Below, piece after piece: positions 1 to 5,883 of a stretch of DNA of 5,883 nt. Position numbers and translations under genes: made by a program. The DNA comes from Pseudomonadota bacterium. GTDB lineage: Bacteria; Pseudomonadota; Alphaproteobacteria; Caulobacterales; Caulobacteraceae. The stretch is taken from contig JAEXJH010000635.1 of assembly GCA_023445955.1 (NCBI GenBank), forward strand, positions 1-5,883. The letters are read 5' to 3'. The first letter of the stretch is position 1. Each line of letters begins with the position of its first letter. The notes below the pieces were generated by a model. That model was not told where the DNA came from and searched no databases. It worked only from the letters and a program-made list of their open reading frames with translations.

Positions 1-1051
1 CGCCTTCAGCGGCGCGGTTCACAGTGGCGGTGATCTGGTCCAGCGCCGCGGCGGTCTCTTCCAGACTGGCGGCCTGCTGTTCGGTGCGACGCGACAGGTC
101 TTCCGACGCCAACGAGATCTCGCCGGCCCCGGCCCCAACGCCCTGGGTGGCATGGGCCACCACGCCCATGGCTTCGTCCAGCGAGGCCATGGCGGTGTTG
201 AAGTCGCTGCGGACCTTGTCGAACTGCGGGGCGATGTCGCCTTCGATGCGATAGGTCAGGTCGTTGTGGGCCAGATGCTCCAGGCCCGTGGCGATCTCGT
301 GCACGGCGTGGACGCGGCCCGTGACCACGGTGGCGAACTTCACGACCTTGGCGATGCGGCGGTGGTGATCGAAGATCGGGTTGTACGAGGCCTGGATCCA
401 GACCTCGCGACCGCCCTTGCCGACGCGCTTGAACTCGTCGGCCAGGAACTCGCCGCCGTTCAGGCGCTGCCAGAATTGGACGTATTCAGGCGAGGCGGCA
501 TAGGCCGGGTCGACGAACATCCGGTGATGCCGGCCCTGGATCTCGCCCAGCGAATAGCCCACGGCGGCCAGGAAGTTCTCGTTGGCGGTCAGGATTTCGC
601 CGTCCGGCGTGAACTCGATCACCGCCTGGGCGCGGCTGATGGCTTCCATCTTGCCGTACTCTTCGGCGGCCTTGCGCTTCTGCTCGGTGATCACCGAGGC
701 GACCTTGACGATGCGCACGACCTTGCCGCGTCCGTTGCGGATCGGGTTGTAGGAGGCCTGGATCCAGACCTCCGCGCCGCCGCGGCCCAGGCGCAGATAT
801 TCCTTGGCGTCGAACTCGCCCCGGCCCAGCTTGCGCCAGAAGGCGGCGTACTCTTCGCTCTGAGCATAGGTGGGCTCGACGAACAGGCTGTGATGGCGCC
901 CGACGATCTCGTCGAGCCTGTAGCCCATGGCGGCGCAGAAGTTGGCGTTGGCCGACAGGATCTTGCCGCTGGGATCGAATTCGATCGTCGCCAACGACTT
1001 GTCGAGCGCGGCCAGGGTTTCCTGGGCGTGGGCATGCGAACGCTTGAACAT
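1..1051 (-). CDS. Soluble methyl-accepting chemotaxis protein with tandem PAS domains (3' end outside window)
   Basis: This is the N-terminal 350 codons of a chemoreceptor-type signal transducer; the gene runs off the left edge with no stop. Two ungapped PAS domains lie at about residues 15-124 and 137-246. Both contain a GRHH-x2-FV segment and the same nonapeptide WIQASYNPI (residues 96-104 and 218-226). A HAMP-like linker follows (about 250-295, with DLTYRI). The start of the methylation helix comes next, with SRRTEQQAASLEETAAAL at about 320-337. No signal peptide or membrane segment is visible, so the protein is probably cytoplasmic. The architecture resembles PAS-PAS-MCP proteins such as Pseudomonas BdlA, which senses redox or nutrient cues; the ligand here is unknown. 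The ATG at 1049-1051 follows an AAGGAG (complement of 1065-1070), but the 13-base gap is long. No in-frame alternative start is visible nearby. It is divergent from pstC. The family call is firm; the specific role is not. Confidence 0.9.
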   Translation of the reverse strand, partial: MFKRSHAHAQETLAALDKSLATIEFDPSGKILSANANFCAAMGYRLDEIVGRHHSLFVEPTYAQSEEYAAFWRKLGRGEFDAKEYLRLGRGGAEVWIQASYNPIRNGRGKVVRIVKVASVITEQKRKAAEEYGKMEAISRAQAVIEFTPDGEILTANENFLAAVGYSLGEIQGRHHRMFVDPAYAASPEYVQFWQRLNGGEFLADEFKRVGKGGREVWIQASYNPIFDHHRRIAKVVKFATVVTGRVHAVHEIATGLEHLAHNDLTYRIEGDIAPQFDKVRSDFNTAMASLDEAMGVVAHATQGVGAGAGEISLASEDLSRRTEQQAASLEETAAALDQITATVNRAAEG

Positions 1052-1181
1052 GACGCCGTCACGACTCCTTCAGAGTTGCGGTTGCGAGGTGCGACGACAC
1101 TGACGGTTGCGGGCGTCAACAAGTCCTGAACCGACGGCTGGCCTGATCCCCACCGTGAGGGCGCCGGCGATGCAGGACACG

Positions 1182-1203
1182 CAAAAGTTTTGGCAAACGT
1201 TTG
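1182..1203. promoter_or_regulatory. Two adjacent small palindromes, possible LacI/PurR-type operator
   Basis: CAAAAGTTTTG (1182-1192) is a palindrome around a central G. One base later comes CAAACGTTTG (1194-1203), a perfect 10-base palindrome. Read as 12-base units starting at 1181 and 1193, they agree at 9 of 12 positions. The AAACGTTT core with central CG resembles operators of LacI/PurR-family repressors. No such regulator is in the window, so the assignment is inferred from base pattern only. The site is about 130 bases upstream of the chemoreceptor start and 240 upstream of pstC, so the former is the more likely target. Confidence 0.35.
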
Positions 1204-1260
1204 AACGGCAACGGGAAACCATGATTTCTGCCGAACCTCGCAACCTGTGCGACATATCGT

Positions 1261-1284
1261 CCAACGTCGCTCGGCGACCGTTGG
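1261..1284. repeat. Bulged 10-bp inverted repeat in the intergenic region
   Basis: CCAACG (1261-1266) pairs with CGTTGG (1279-1284), and TCGC (1267-1270) pairs with GCGA (1274-1277). This leaves one unpaired C at 1278 and a TCG loop. It lies about 30 bases upstream of the PhoB half-sites. No T-run follows on either strand, so an intrinsic terminator is unlikely. It could be a protein-binding dyad or an RNA hairpin in a leader; the sequence does not decide. Confidence 0.45.
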
Positions 1285-1314
1285 TCTGTCCTCGGGACGC
1301 AGGGTGGCTGGGCC

Positions 1315-1343
1315 CTGTCGTCAAACTGTCACCAATTCGTCGC
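1315..1343 (+). promoter_or_regulatory. Pho box (PhoB-binding direct repeats) upstream of pstC
   Basis: Three half-sites occur at exact 11-base steps: CTGTCGT (1315-1321), CTGTCAC (1326-1332) and the weaker TCGTCGC (1337-1343). They are separated by A-containing 4-base spacers, CAAA and CAAT. The first pair reproduces the known Pho box layout (CTGTCAT, 4 A/T-rich bases, CTGTCAC), with one mismatch in the first half-site and none in the second. The third matches at about 4 of 7 positions. PhoB dimers bind such repeats head-to-tail and recruit RNA polymerase in place of a good -35. The position ahead of pstC implies phosphate-starvation induction of the whole operon, including phoB itself. Confidence 0.75.
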
Positions 1344-1348
1344 ATAAG
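1343..1348 (+). promoter_or_regulatory. Putative -10 element of the pst promoter
   Basis: CATAAG matches TATAAT at 4 of 6 positions. It begins 10 bases after the end of the best Pho box pair (1332), which is the spacing typical of PhoB-activated sigma-70 promoters. Transcription would then start near 1354-1356, giving a leader of about 87 bases. The leader holds a possible 6-bp stem, GCGCGA (1389-1394) with TCGCGC (1420-1425). CATAGA at 1365-1370 is a weaker alternative -10. The third PhoB half-site overlaps the first base of this element. Confidence 0.45.
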
Positions 1349-1441
1349 CTCAGCGCCCGCCCGGCATAGACCGGAAACGGGGGAAGGCGCGCGATCCTGC
1401 GAGGCCTTCGACACACACTTCGCGCAAGATTAGCCTCACGC

Positions 1442-2875
1442 ATGCTGACCTGGCTTTCGCTCATCGTTCTGGCGCTGTTTTCCGGCCTGGCGTTCGCCGC
1501 CGGCCGCCGCCGGGCCGTGACCGCCGCCGGAGGCCGCGCCCGCGTCCTCCACTCTCTGCCTGACTACTACGGGACCTACGCCGCCCTGTGGGCCGGCATC
1601 CCCGCCGCGCTCCTGCTGTTGCTGGGGACGGCCTTTGGCGGTCGCATCGAGGATGCGATGCTGCAGTCCACGCGTCCCGCAGCCGTCGCGGCCCTGGAAG
1701 CCGACCGTCAGGACGTCTTCTACAGCGACGCCCACGCCATCGCCGCCAAGCAGTCCCCGTCGGAAGTGGTCTATGAGGGCGATCTGAAGGTCGCCCTGGA
1801 CGCCAAGGTCGCCGAAGCCCGCCGCATCGAGACCATCCTGAACATCGGCATGCTGGCCGGCGCCGGCGTGCTGGCCCTGGCCGGCTTCCTGATCGCCTTC
1901 CCGCGCATCAACGCCGAGTTCCGCGCCCGCAACCGGGTCGAGGGCTGGACGGGCGTCCTGCTGATCGCCTGCTCGGTCGCCGCCGTCCTGACCACCCTGG
2001 GCATCGTGCTGTCGCTGGTCTGGGAAAGCTGGCGCTTCTTCCAGAGCGTCAACCCGATCTCGTTCCTGTTCGGGACCGAGTGGAGCCCGCAGATCGCCAT
2101 GCGCGCCGACCAGGTCGCCTCGTCGGGCGCCTTCGGGGCCGTGCCGCTGTTCGCCGGCACCTTCCTGATCATGCTGATCGCCATGCTGGTGGCCGCGCCC
2201 GTCGGCCTGTACTCGGCGATCTACCTGTCGGAATACGCCAGCCGCACCACGCGCGGCGTGGTCAAGCCGCTGCTGGAGATTCTGGCCGGCGTGCCGACCG
2301 TGGTCTACGGCTTCTTCGCCGCCCTGACCGTCGGCCCGCTGTTCCGCGCCGGCTTCAACGCCATCGGCGCGGCCCTGCCCGCCGGCCCGCTGGCCACCTA
2401 CCTGATGGAAGTCCAGAACCAGATGGCCCTGGTGGCCGGGGTGGTGATGGGCATCATGCTGATCCCCTTCGTCTCGTCGCTGTCGGACGACATCATCAAC
2501 GCCGTGCCGCAGTCCCTGCGCGACGGCAGCTACGCGATGGGCGCCACCAAGTCGGAGACGGTCAAGAAGGTCGTCCTGCCGGCCGCCCTGCCGGGCATCA
2601 TGGCCGCCATGCTGCTGGCCGTGTCGCGCGCCGTCGGCGAGACCATGATCGTGACCATGGCGGCGGGCCTGCAGGCCAAGCTGACCGTCAACCCGCTCGA
2701 CACCGTGACCACCGTCACCGTCCAGATCGTAACCTTGCTCACCGGCGACCAGGAGTTCGACAGCCCGAAAACGCTGTCGGCCTTCGGCCTGGGCCTCACC
2801 CTGTTCGTGGTGACCCTGTGCCTGAACATCATCGCCCTGCGCATCGTCCAGAAGTACCGGGAACAATATGACTGA
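1442..2875 (+). CDS. pstC: Phosphate ABC transporter permease PstC
   Basis: PstC is one of the two inner-membrane channel subunits of the high-affinity phosphate importer PstSCAB. The 477-residue product is longer than the roughly 320-residue E. coli PstC. It has an extra N-terminal part (about 1-180) with hydrophobic segments at about 1-20, 46-65 and 133-153, and a hydrophilic stretch at 66-130. This matches the DUF3708-type extension known from alphaproteobacterial PstC. The permease core follows, with membrane segments near 169-195, 233-262, 278-300, 327-345, 383-405 and 444-468. It includes LAGVPTVVYGFFAAL (281-295) and the EAA-loop region around DGSYAMGATKSETVKKVVLP (361-380), which docks on the ATPase PstB. 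The ATG at 1442 has no clear Shine-Dalgarno sequence, and I see no better in-frame start nearby. It is the first gene of the operon, behind the Pho box. Its stop overlaps pstA by 8 bases. Confidence 0.96.
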   Translation: MLTWLSLIVLALFSGLAFAAGRRRAVTAAGGRARVLHSLPDYYGTYAALWAGIPAALLLLLGTAFGGRIEDAMLQSTRPAAVAALEADRQDVFYSDAHAIAAKQSPSEVVYEGDLKVALDAKVAEARRIETILNIGMLAGAGVLALAGFLIAFPRINAEFRARNRVEGWTGVLLIACSVAAVLTTLGIVLSLVWESWRFFQSVNPISFLFGTEWSPQIAMRADQVASSGAFGAVPLFAGTFLIMLIAMLVAAPVGLYSAIYLSEYASRTTRGVVKPLLEILAGVPTVVYGFFAALTVGPLFRAGFNAIGAALPAGPLATYLMEVQNQMALVAGVVMGIMLIPFVSSLSDDIINAVPQSLRDGSYAMGATKSETVKKVVLPAALPGIMAAMLLAVSRAVGETMIVTMAAGLQAKLTVNPLDTVTTVTVQIVTLLTGDQEFDSPKTLSAFGLGLTLFVVTLCLNIIALRIVQKYREQYD

Positions 2876-4163
2876 CGCGACCTCCGGCGCGATCGCCCCG
2901 CGCGCGGCCTCCGCGGCCGCCGACGCCCGTCTGAAGAAGCGCCACGCCGCCGAACGCCGTTTCAAGGCGCAAGGCGTCGCCGCGATCGTCGTCGCCATGA
3001 TCTTCCTGGTGGTGCTGGTCGGCCGGATCGTGGCCCAGGGCTACACGACGTTCGAAACCCACACGATGAGCGTGCCGGTCTATCTGAACCCGGAGATGAT
3101 CGATCGTTCGGACCTGACCGGCGTCAACTACGACTACATCGTCGCCGAGGCGGTGATGAAGAAGCTGGGCGTGCAGGACGACGACCTGGGCACGGTCTCG
3201 ACCAAGGTCCAGGACCTGGTGTCGCGCGACTTCGGCTTCCAGATCCTCAACAAGCTCAAGGCCGACCAGAGCCTGATCGGCAAGACGGTCGAGATCTCCG
3301 GCCCGCTCAAGGCCGACGCCGACCTCTACTTCAAGGGCGACATCAAGCGCGAGACCGCCGAAGGCGACCGCAAACTGGACAACCAGCAGCTGGACTGGCT
3401 GGACAAGCTCCAGAAGGACGGCGCGATCAAGTCGGGCTTCAACTTCCCCTTCTTCACCAACTCCGACTCGACCGAGCCCGAACAGGCCGGCGTGCTGGGC
3501 GCGGTGGTCGGCTCGGCCATGATGCTGCTCATCACCGCCCTGATCGCGGTGCCGGTGGGCGTAATGGCCGCCACCTACCTGGAAGAGTTCGCCCCGAAGA
3601 ACCGCTGGACGGACATCATCGAGGTCAACATCAACAACCTGGCCGCCGTGCCCTCGATCGTCTACGGCCTGCTGGGCCTGGCCCTGTTCATCAACTGGCT
3701 GAACGTGCCGCGCAGCTCGCCGCTGGTCGGCGGCCTGGTGCTGGCCCTGATGGCCCTGCCGACCGTGATCATCGCCACCCGTTCGGCGCTGAAGGCTGTG
3801 CCGCCCTCGATCCGCGAGGCCGCCTTGGGCGTCGGCGCGTCGAAGACCCAGACGGTCTTCCACCACGTGCTGCCGCTGGCCATGCCCGGCGTGATGACCG
3901 GCGCCATCCTGTCGCTGGCCCACGCCCTGGGCGAGACGGCCCCGCTGCTGATGATCGGCATGGTCTCGTTCGTGCCCGGCGTGCCGGAAGGCTTCACCGG
4001 CGCGGCCACCGTGCTGCCGGTCCAGGTGTTCATCTGGGAGAACGCTTCAGAGCGGGCCTTCCACGAACGCACGGCCGCCGCCATCATCGTCCTGCTCGTC
4101 TTCATGATCCTGATGAACGCCGCCGCCGTGATCCTGCGTCGCCGCTTCGAGCGCCGCTGGTAG
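2868..4163 (+). CDS. pstA: Phosphate ABC transporter permease PstA
   Basis: PstA is the partner permease of PstC in the inner-membrane phosphate channel. The 431-residue product has a charged cytoplasmic start (about 1-34) and one membrane helix at about 35-57. A large hydrophilic domain follows (about 58-205, probably periplasmic), matching the DUF3333-type insertion of alphaproteobacterial PstA; E. coli PstA is only about 296 residues. The core permease helices lie near 207-236, 258-278, 286-304, 336-362 and 403-423. The EAA loop, starting [20 protein letters not shown] (316-335), contacts PstB. The ATG lies inside the end of pstC (ATGACTGA junction), preceded by GGGA at 2859-2862. This suggests translational coupling and equal amounts of the two permeases. 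The C-terminus is basic (RRRFERRW), as expected for a cytoplasmic tail. Identification is secure. Confidence 0.96.
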   Translation: MTDATSGAIAPRAASAAADARLKKRHAAERRFKAQGVAAIVVAMIFLVVLVGRIVAQGYTTFETHTMSVPVYLNPEMIDRSDLTGVNYDYIVAEAVMKKLGVQDDDLGTVSTKVQDLVSRDFGFQILNKLKADQSLIGKTVEISGPLKADADLYFKGDIKRETAEGDRKLDNQQLDWLDKLQKDGAIKSGFNFPFFTNSDSTEPEQAGVLGAVVGSAMMLLITALIAVPVGVMAATYLEEFAPKNRWTDIIEVNINNLAAVPSIVYGLLGLALFINWLNVPRSSPLVGGLVLALMALPTVIIATRSALKAVPPSIREAALGVGASKTQTVFHHVLPLAMPGVMTGAILSLAHALGETAPLLMIGMVSFVPGVPEGFTGAATVLPVQVFIWENASERAFHERTAAAIIVLLVFMILMNAAAVILRRRFERRW

Positions 4164-4170
4164 GTCGCCC

Positions 4171-5064
4171 ATGATCCGGATCCTGAACCCCAACGCTTCG
4201 CCCCTCCTCCAGGGACACGCCATGACCACCCAAAGCCCAGACGACACGGCCCGCACGCCCATGATCCAGACGACCGTCCCGCACGCCCACGCCAACGCCG
4301 CGACGGGCGAGGCCAAGATCAAGGCGCGCGGCGTCAAGGTGTTCTACGGCGAGAAGCAGGCCCTGTTCGATGTCGACCTCGACATCCCGGGCAAGTCCGT
4401 CATGGCCTTCATCGGCCCGTCGGGCTGCGGCAAGTCGACGTTCCTGCGCTGCATCAACCGCATGAACGACACCATCCCGACCGCTCGCGTCGAAGGCTCG
4501 ATCCTGATCGACGGCGCCGACGTCAACGCCAAGAGCGTCGACCCGGTGGTGCTGCGCTCGCGCGTCGGCATGGTGTTCCAGAAGCCCAACCCCTTCCCGA
4601 AGACCATCTTCGAGAACGTCGCCTATGGTCCGCGCATCCACGGCCTGGCCACGCGCAAGGACGAGCTGGAAGCCATCGTCGAGAGCAGCCTCAAGAAGGC
4701 CGGTCTCTGGAACGAGGTCGCCGACCGCCTGCACCAGCCTGGCACCGGCCTGTCGGGCGGCCAGCAGCAGCGTCTGGTTATCGCTCGCGCCATCGCCGTC
4801 TCGCCGGAAGTGATCCTGATGGACGAGCCCTGCTCGGCCCTGGACCCGATCGCCACCGCCAAGATCGAAGAGCTGATCGACGAGCTGCGCAGCCAGTTCT
4901 GCATCGTCATCGTCACGCACTCGATGGCCCAGGCGGCCCGCGTCTCGCAGCGCACGGCCTTCTTCCACCTCGGCAAGCTGGTCGAGAGCGGTCCGACCGA
5001 GGAGATGTTCACCAATCCTCGCGACAGCCGCACGCAGGACTACATCACCGGCCGCTTCGGCTAA
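4171..5064 (+). CDS. pstB: Phosphate ABC transporter ATP-binding protein PstB
   Basis: PstB is the cytoplasmic ATPase that powers phosphate import through PstCA. All nucleotide-binding motifs are intact (297-residue numbering): A-loop aromatic Y59, Walker [10 protein letters not shown] (82-90), Q-loop Q137 in VFQKPNPFP, signature LSGGQQQR (194-201), Walker B VILMDEP (214-220) with catalytic E219, D-loop SALD (222-225) and switch H250. [20 protein letters not shown] is characteristic of PstB rather than other ABC ATPases. The start is uncertain. ATG 4171 (AGG at 4162-4164, 7 bases after pstA) gives 297 residues. ATG 4222, preceded by AGGGA at 4211-4215, gives 280, closer to the usual 250-280. 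ATG 4261 is also possible. The longer form is listed because of the close coupling to pstA; the first 17 residues should be treated as provisional. Confidence 0.95.
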   Translation: MIRILNPNASPLLQGHAMTTQSPDDTARTPMIQTTVPHAHANAATGEAKIKARGVKVFYGEKQALFDVDLDIPGKSVMAFIGPSGCGKSTFLRCINRMNDTIPTARVEGSILIDGADVNAKSVDPVVLRSRVGMVFQKPNPFPKTIFENVAYGPRIHGLATRKDELEAIVESSLKKAGLWNEVADRLHQPGTGLSGGQQQRLVIARAIAVSPEVILMDEPCSALDPIATAKIEELIDELRSQFCIVIVTHSMAQAARVSQRTAFFHLGKLVESGPTEEMFTNPRDSRTQDYITGRFG

Positions 5065-5074
5065 CGGCAGGGCG

Positions 5075-5078
5075 GGAG
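5075..5078 (+). promoter_or_regulatory. Shine-Dalgarno sequence of phoU
   Basis: GGAG, within GGGAGA, sits 11 bases before the phoU ATG in the 25-base gap after pstB. The gap holds no terminator-like hairpin with a T-run, so transcription probably continues from pstB into phoU. Confidence 0.6.
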
Positions 5079-5089
5079 ACAACAAGAAA

Positions 5090-5782
5090 ATGACCGAACA
5101 TACCGTCAAGTCGTATGGCGAAGAGCTGGCCCACCTCACGGCCGAGGTCACCCGCATGGGCGGCCTGGTCGAGGCCCAGGTCGCCGACAGCATCGCCGCC
5201 ATCGCCCGCCGCGATGGCCCGCTGGCTCAGGCCGTGGTCGCCGGCGACGAGCGCCTGGACAACCTGCAGGCCGAGATCGAGCGCAAGGCCTTCAAGCTGA
5301 TCGCCCTGCGCCAGCCGATGGCCGTGGACCTGCGCCACGCCGTCGCCGCCCTGAAGATCTCGATGAGCCTCGAGCGCTGCGGCGACATGGCCAAGAACAT
5401 CGCCAAGCGCGCGCTGATCCTGACCGAAGCCGACCCGATGACTGCCCTGACCCGCTCGATCGAGCGCATGGGCCGCCTGGTGCAGAGCCGTCTGAAGGAC
5501 GTGCTGGACGCCTACACGACCTCGGACCTGCAGCGCGCCATCGGCGTGTGGAGCCGCGACGAGGAAGTCGACGAACACTACAATTCGATCTTCCGCGAAC
5601 TGCTCACCTACATGATGGGCGACCCGCGCACGATCAACGCCTGCGCCCACCTGCTGTTCGTGGCCAAGAACCTCGAGCGCATCGGTGACCACGCCACCAA
5701 CATCGCTGAAATCATCCACTTCGAGATGACCGGCGAGGAATTGGTTTCACAGCGTCCGAAGCTGGACGTCCTTTCGCAATAA
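5090..5782 (+). CDS. phoU: Phosphate signalling regulator PhoU
   Basis: PhoU is a cytoplasmic, all-helical protein. It links the Pst transporter to the PhoR-PhoB two-component system, keeps PhoB signalling off when phosphate is plentiful, and restrains Pst activity. The 230-residue product is close to the usual 220-240. It has the expected two-fold repeat of three-helix bundles, each carrying the metal-binding motif: ERCGDMAKNIAK (95-106) and ERIGDHATNIAE (196-207). The KAFKLIALRQPMAVDLR stretch (66-82) is also typical. No membrane segment is present. The ATG at 5090 has a purine-rich site upstream. It lies between pstB and phoB, as expected for this operon. Loss of phoU is harmful in several bacteria, so an intact gene fits a working system. 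Confidence 0.96.
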   Translation: MTEHTVKSYGEELAHLTAEVTRMGGLVEAQVADSIAAIARRDGPLAQAVVAGDERLDNLQAEIERKAFKLIALRQPMAVDLRHAVAALKISMSLERCGDMAKNIAKRALILTEADPMTALTRSIERMGRLVQSRLKDVLDAYTTSDLQRAIGVWSRDEEVDEHYNSIFRELLTYMMGDPRTINACAHLLFVAKNLERIGDHATNIAEIIHFEMTGEELVSQRPKLDVLSQ

Positions 5783-5783
5783 A

Positions 5784-5796
5784 CTCTTTTTAGAGG
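5784..5796 (+). promoter_or_regulatory. phoB ribosome-binding site within a tiny inverted repeat
   Basis: AGAGG (5792-5796) lies 9 bases before the phoB GTG and is a reasonable Shine-Dalgarno sequence. Its AGAG can pair with CTCT (5784-5787) across a TTTT loop, a 4-bp stem that is probably too weak to block ribosomes strongly. The gap between the phoU stop and the phoB start is 23 bases and A/T-rich compared with its surroundings. The T-run sits in the loop, not after a stable stem, so it is not a convincing terminator. Confidence 0.5.
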
Positions 5797-5805
5797 CGGC
5801 CTTAA

Positions 5806-5883
5806 GTGACTCCTTACGTTCTGGTGGTCGAGGACGTAGACGCCCTGGCCACCCTGCTTCACTACAATCTCGACAAGGAAGGC
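5806..5883 (+). CDS. phoB: Phosphate response regulator PhoB (5' end only; 3' end outside window)
   Basis: Only the first 26 codons are present, reading MTPYVLVVEDVDALATLL and onward from a GTG start. The hydrophobic first strand (YVLVV) followed by the acidic pair E9-D10, which bind Mg in the phosphorylation pocket, marks a response-regulator receiver domain. The position directly after pstCAB-phoU identifies it as PhoB, the DNA-binding regulator of phosphate-starvation genes and the likely ligand of the Pho box upstream of pstC. The GTG start is supported by AGAGG 9 bases upstream and by the fit of the N-terminus to the family. The phospho-acceptor Asp and the winged-helix DNA-binding domain lie outside the window. 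Residue 11 is Val where many relatives have an acidic residue. Confidence 0.88.
   Translation, partial: MTPYVLVVEDVDALATLLHYNLDKEG

Larger units (their letters stand above)
1052..1441. other. Divergent intergenic region between the MCP gene and pstC
   Basis: This 390-base stretch separates two divergent genes and has no credible coding frame. Its base composition is visibly less GC-biased than the genes, with A/T-rich patches around 1181-1230 and 1320-1350. It contains PhoB half-sites (1315-1343), a putative -10 (1343-1348), two adjacent palindromes (1182-1203), a bulged inverted repeat (1261-1284), and scattered GTTGCG/CGCAAC words. Promoters for both flanking genes must lie here or overlap it. 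I could not pick a convincing -35/-10 pair for the chemoreceptor gene. Confidence 0.8.

Noticed and set aside
1114..1119. TTGACG on the minus strand as a -35 for the chemoreceptor gene
   Set aside because: The hexamer is good, but no acceptable -10 is found at the expected spacing toward 1091-1102, so a promoter call is not supported.
152..1129. Plus-strand 325-codon open frame opposite the chemoreceptor gene
   Set aside because: It is the shadow of the PAS-PAS coding strand in high-GC DNA. Its product has no recognisable domain, while the minus strand gives a clear family match over the whole length.
1190..1206. Sigma-54 promoter (TGGC with a downstream TTG)
   Set aside because: The TGGC at 1191-1194 lacks a GC dinucleotide at the required -12 spacing, and no match is seen on the minus strand. 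The palindrome reading fits better.
1070..1433. Two overlapping open frames of 108 and 114 codons in the intergenic region, one per strand
   Set aside because: Neither has a recognisable domain or convincing ribosome site. Both run over the Pho box and other promoter signals, and their codon third positions lack the strong G/C bias of the real genes.
1436..2998. Minus-strand 520-codon open frame opposite pstC
   Set aside because: The product is rich in Gly, Asp, Gln and His repeats typical of antisense reading of GC-rich genes. PstC on the plus strand explains the sequence.
2829..3923. Minus-strand 364-codon open frame opposite pstA
   Set aside because: Same artefact: low-complexity composition, no domain, no ribosome site, fully covered by pstA.
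4102..5202. Minus-strand 366-codon open frame opposite pstB and phoU
   Set aside because: It spans two well-identified genes on the other strand and has no recognisable features of its own.
5783..5805. Terminator between phoU and phoB
   Set aside because: The T-run is inside the loop of a 4-bp stem, not downstream of a stable GC hairpin, and phoB is expected to be co-transcribed.

Overview
This high-GC window (codons end mostly in G or C) looks like an alphaproteobacterial chromosome, most likely Caulobacter or a close relative in the Caulobacterales. The evidence is the fused N-terminal domains on PstC and PstA, which are typical of alphaproteobacteria, the gene order pstC-pstA-pstB-phoU-phoB, and the protein style. 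The genus is inferred from recognition, not from a search.

Layout. Positions 1-1051 on the minus strand hold the first 350 codons of a soluble methyl-accepting chemotaxis-type protein with two tandem PAS domains; its C-terminal signalling tip lies outside the window. Positions 1052-1441 are a 390-base divergent intergenic region with no credible gene. It carries a PhoB-type operator, a plausible -10 element, two adjacent small palindromes and a bulged inverted repeat. From 1442 to the end, five genes run on the plus strand with tight spacing or overlap: pstC, pstA, pstB, phoU and the first 26 codons of phoB.

The plus-strand genes form one phosphate module. PstC and PstA form the inner-membrane channel of the high-affinity phosphate ABC importer, and PstB is the ATPase that drives it. 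PhoU signals the transporter's state to the two-component system, and PhoB is the response regulator that switches on phosphate-starvation genes. Three CTGTCAC-like half-sites at 11-base steps upstream of pstC suggest PhoB activates its own operon. The phosphate-binding protein gene pstS and the sensor kinase gene phoR are not in the window.

I see no undescribed system here. The phosphate operon is conventional. The points most worth a second look are the structured intergenic region and the placement of a PAS-PAS chemoreceptor directly opposite the pst operon, where C. crescentus, as I recall it, has phoR.
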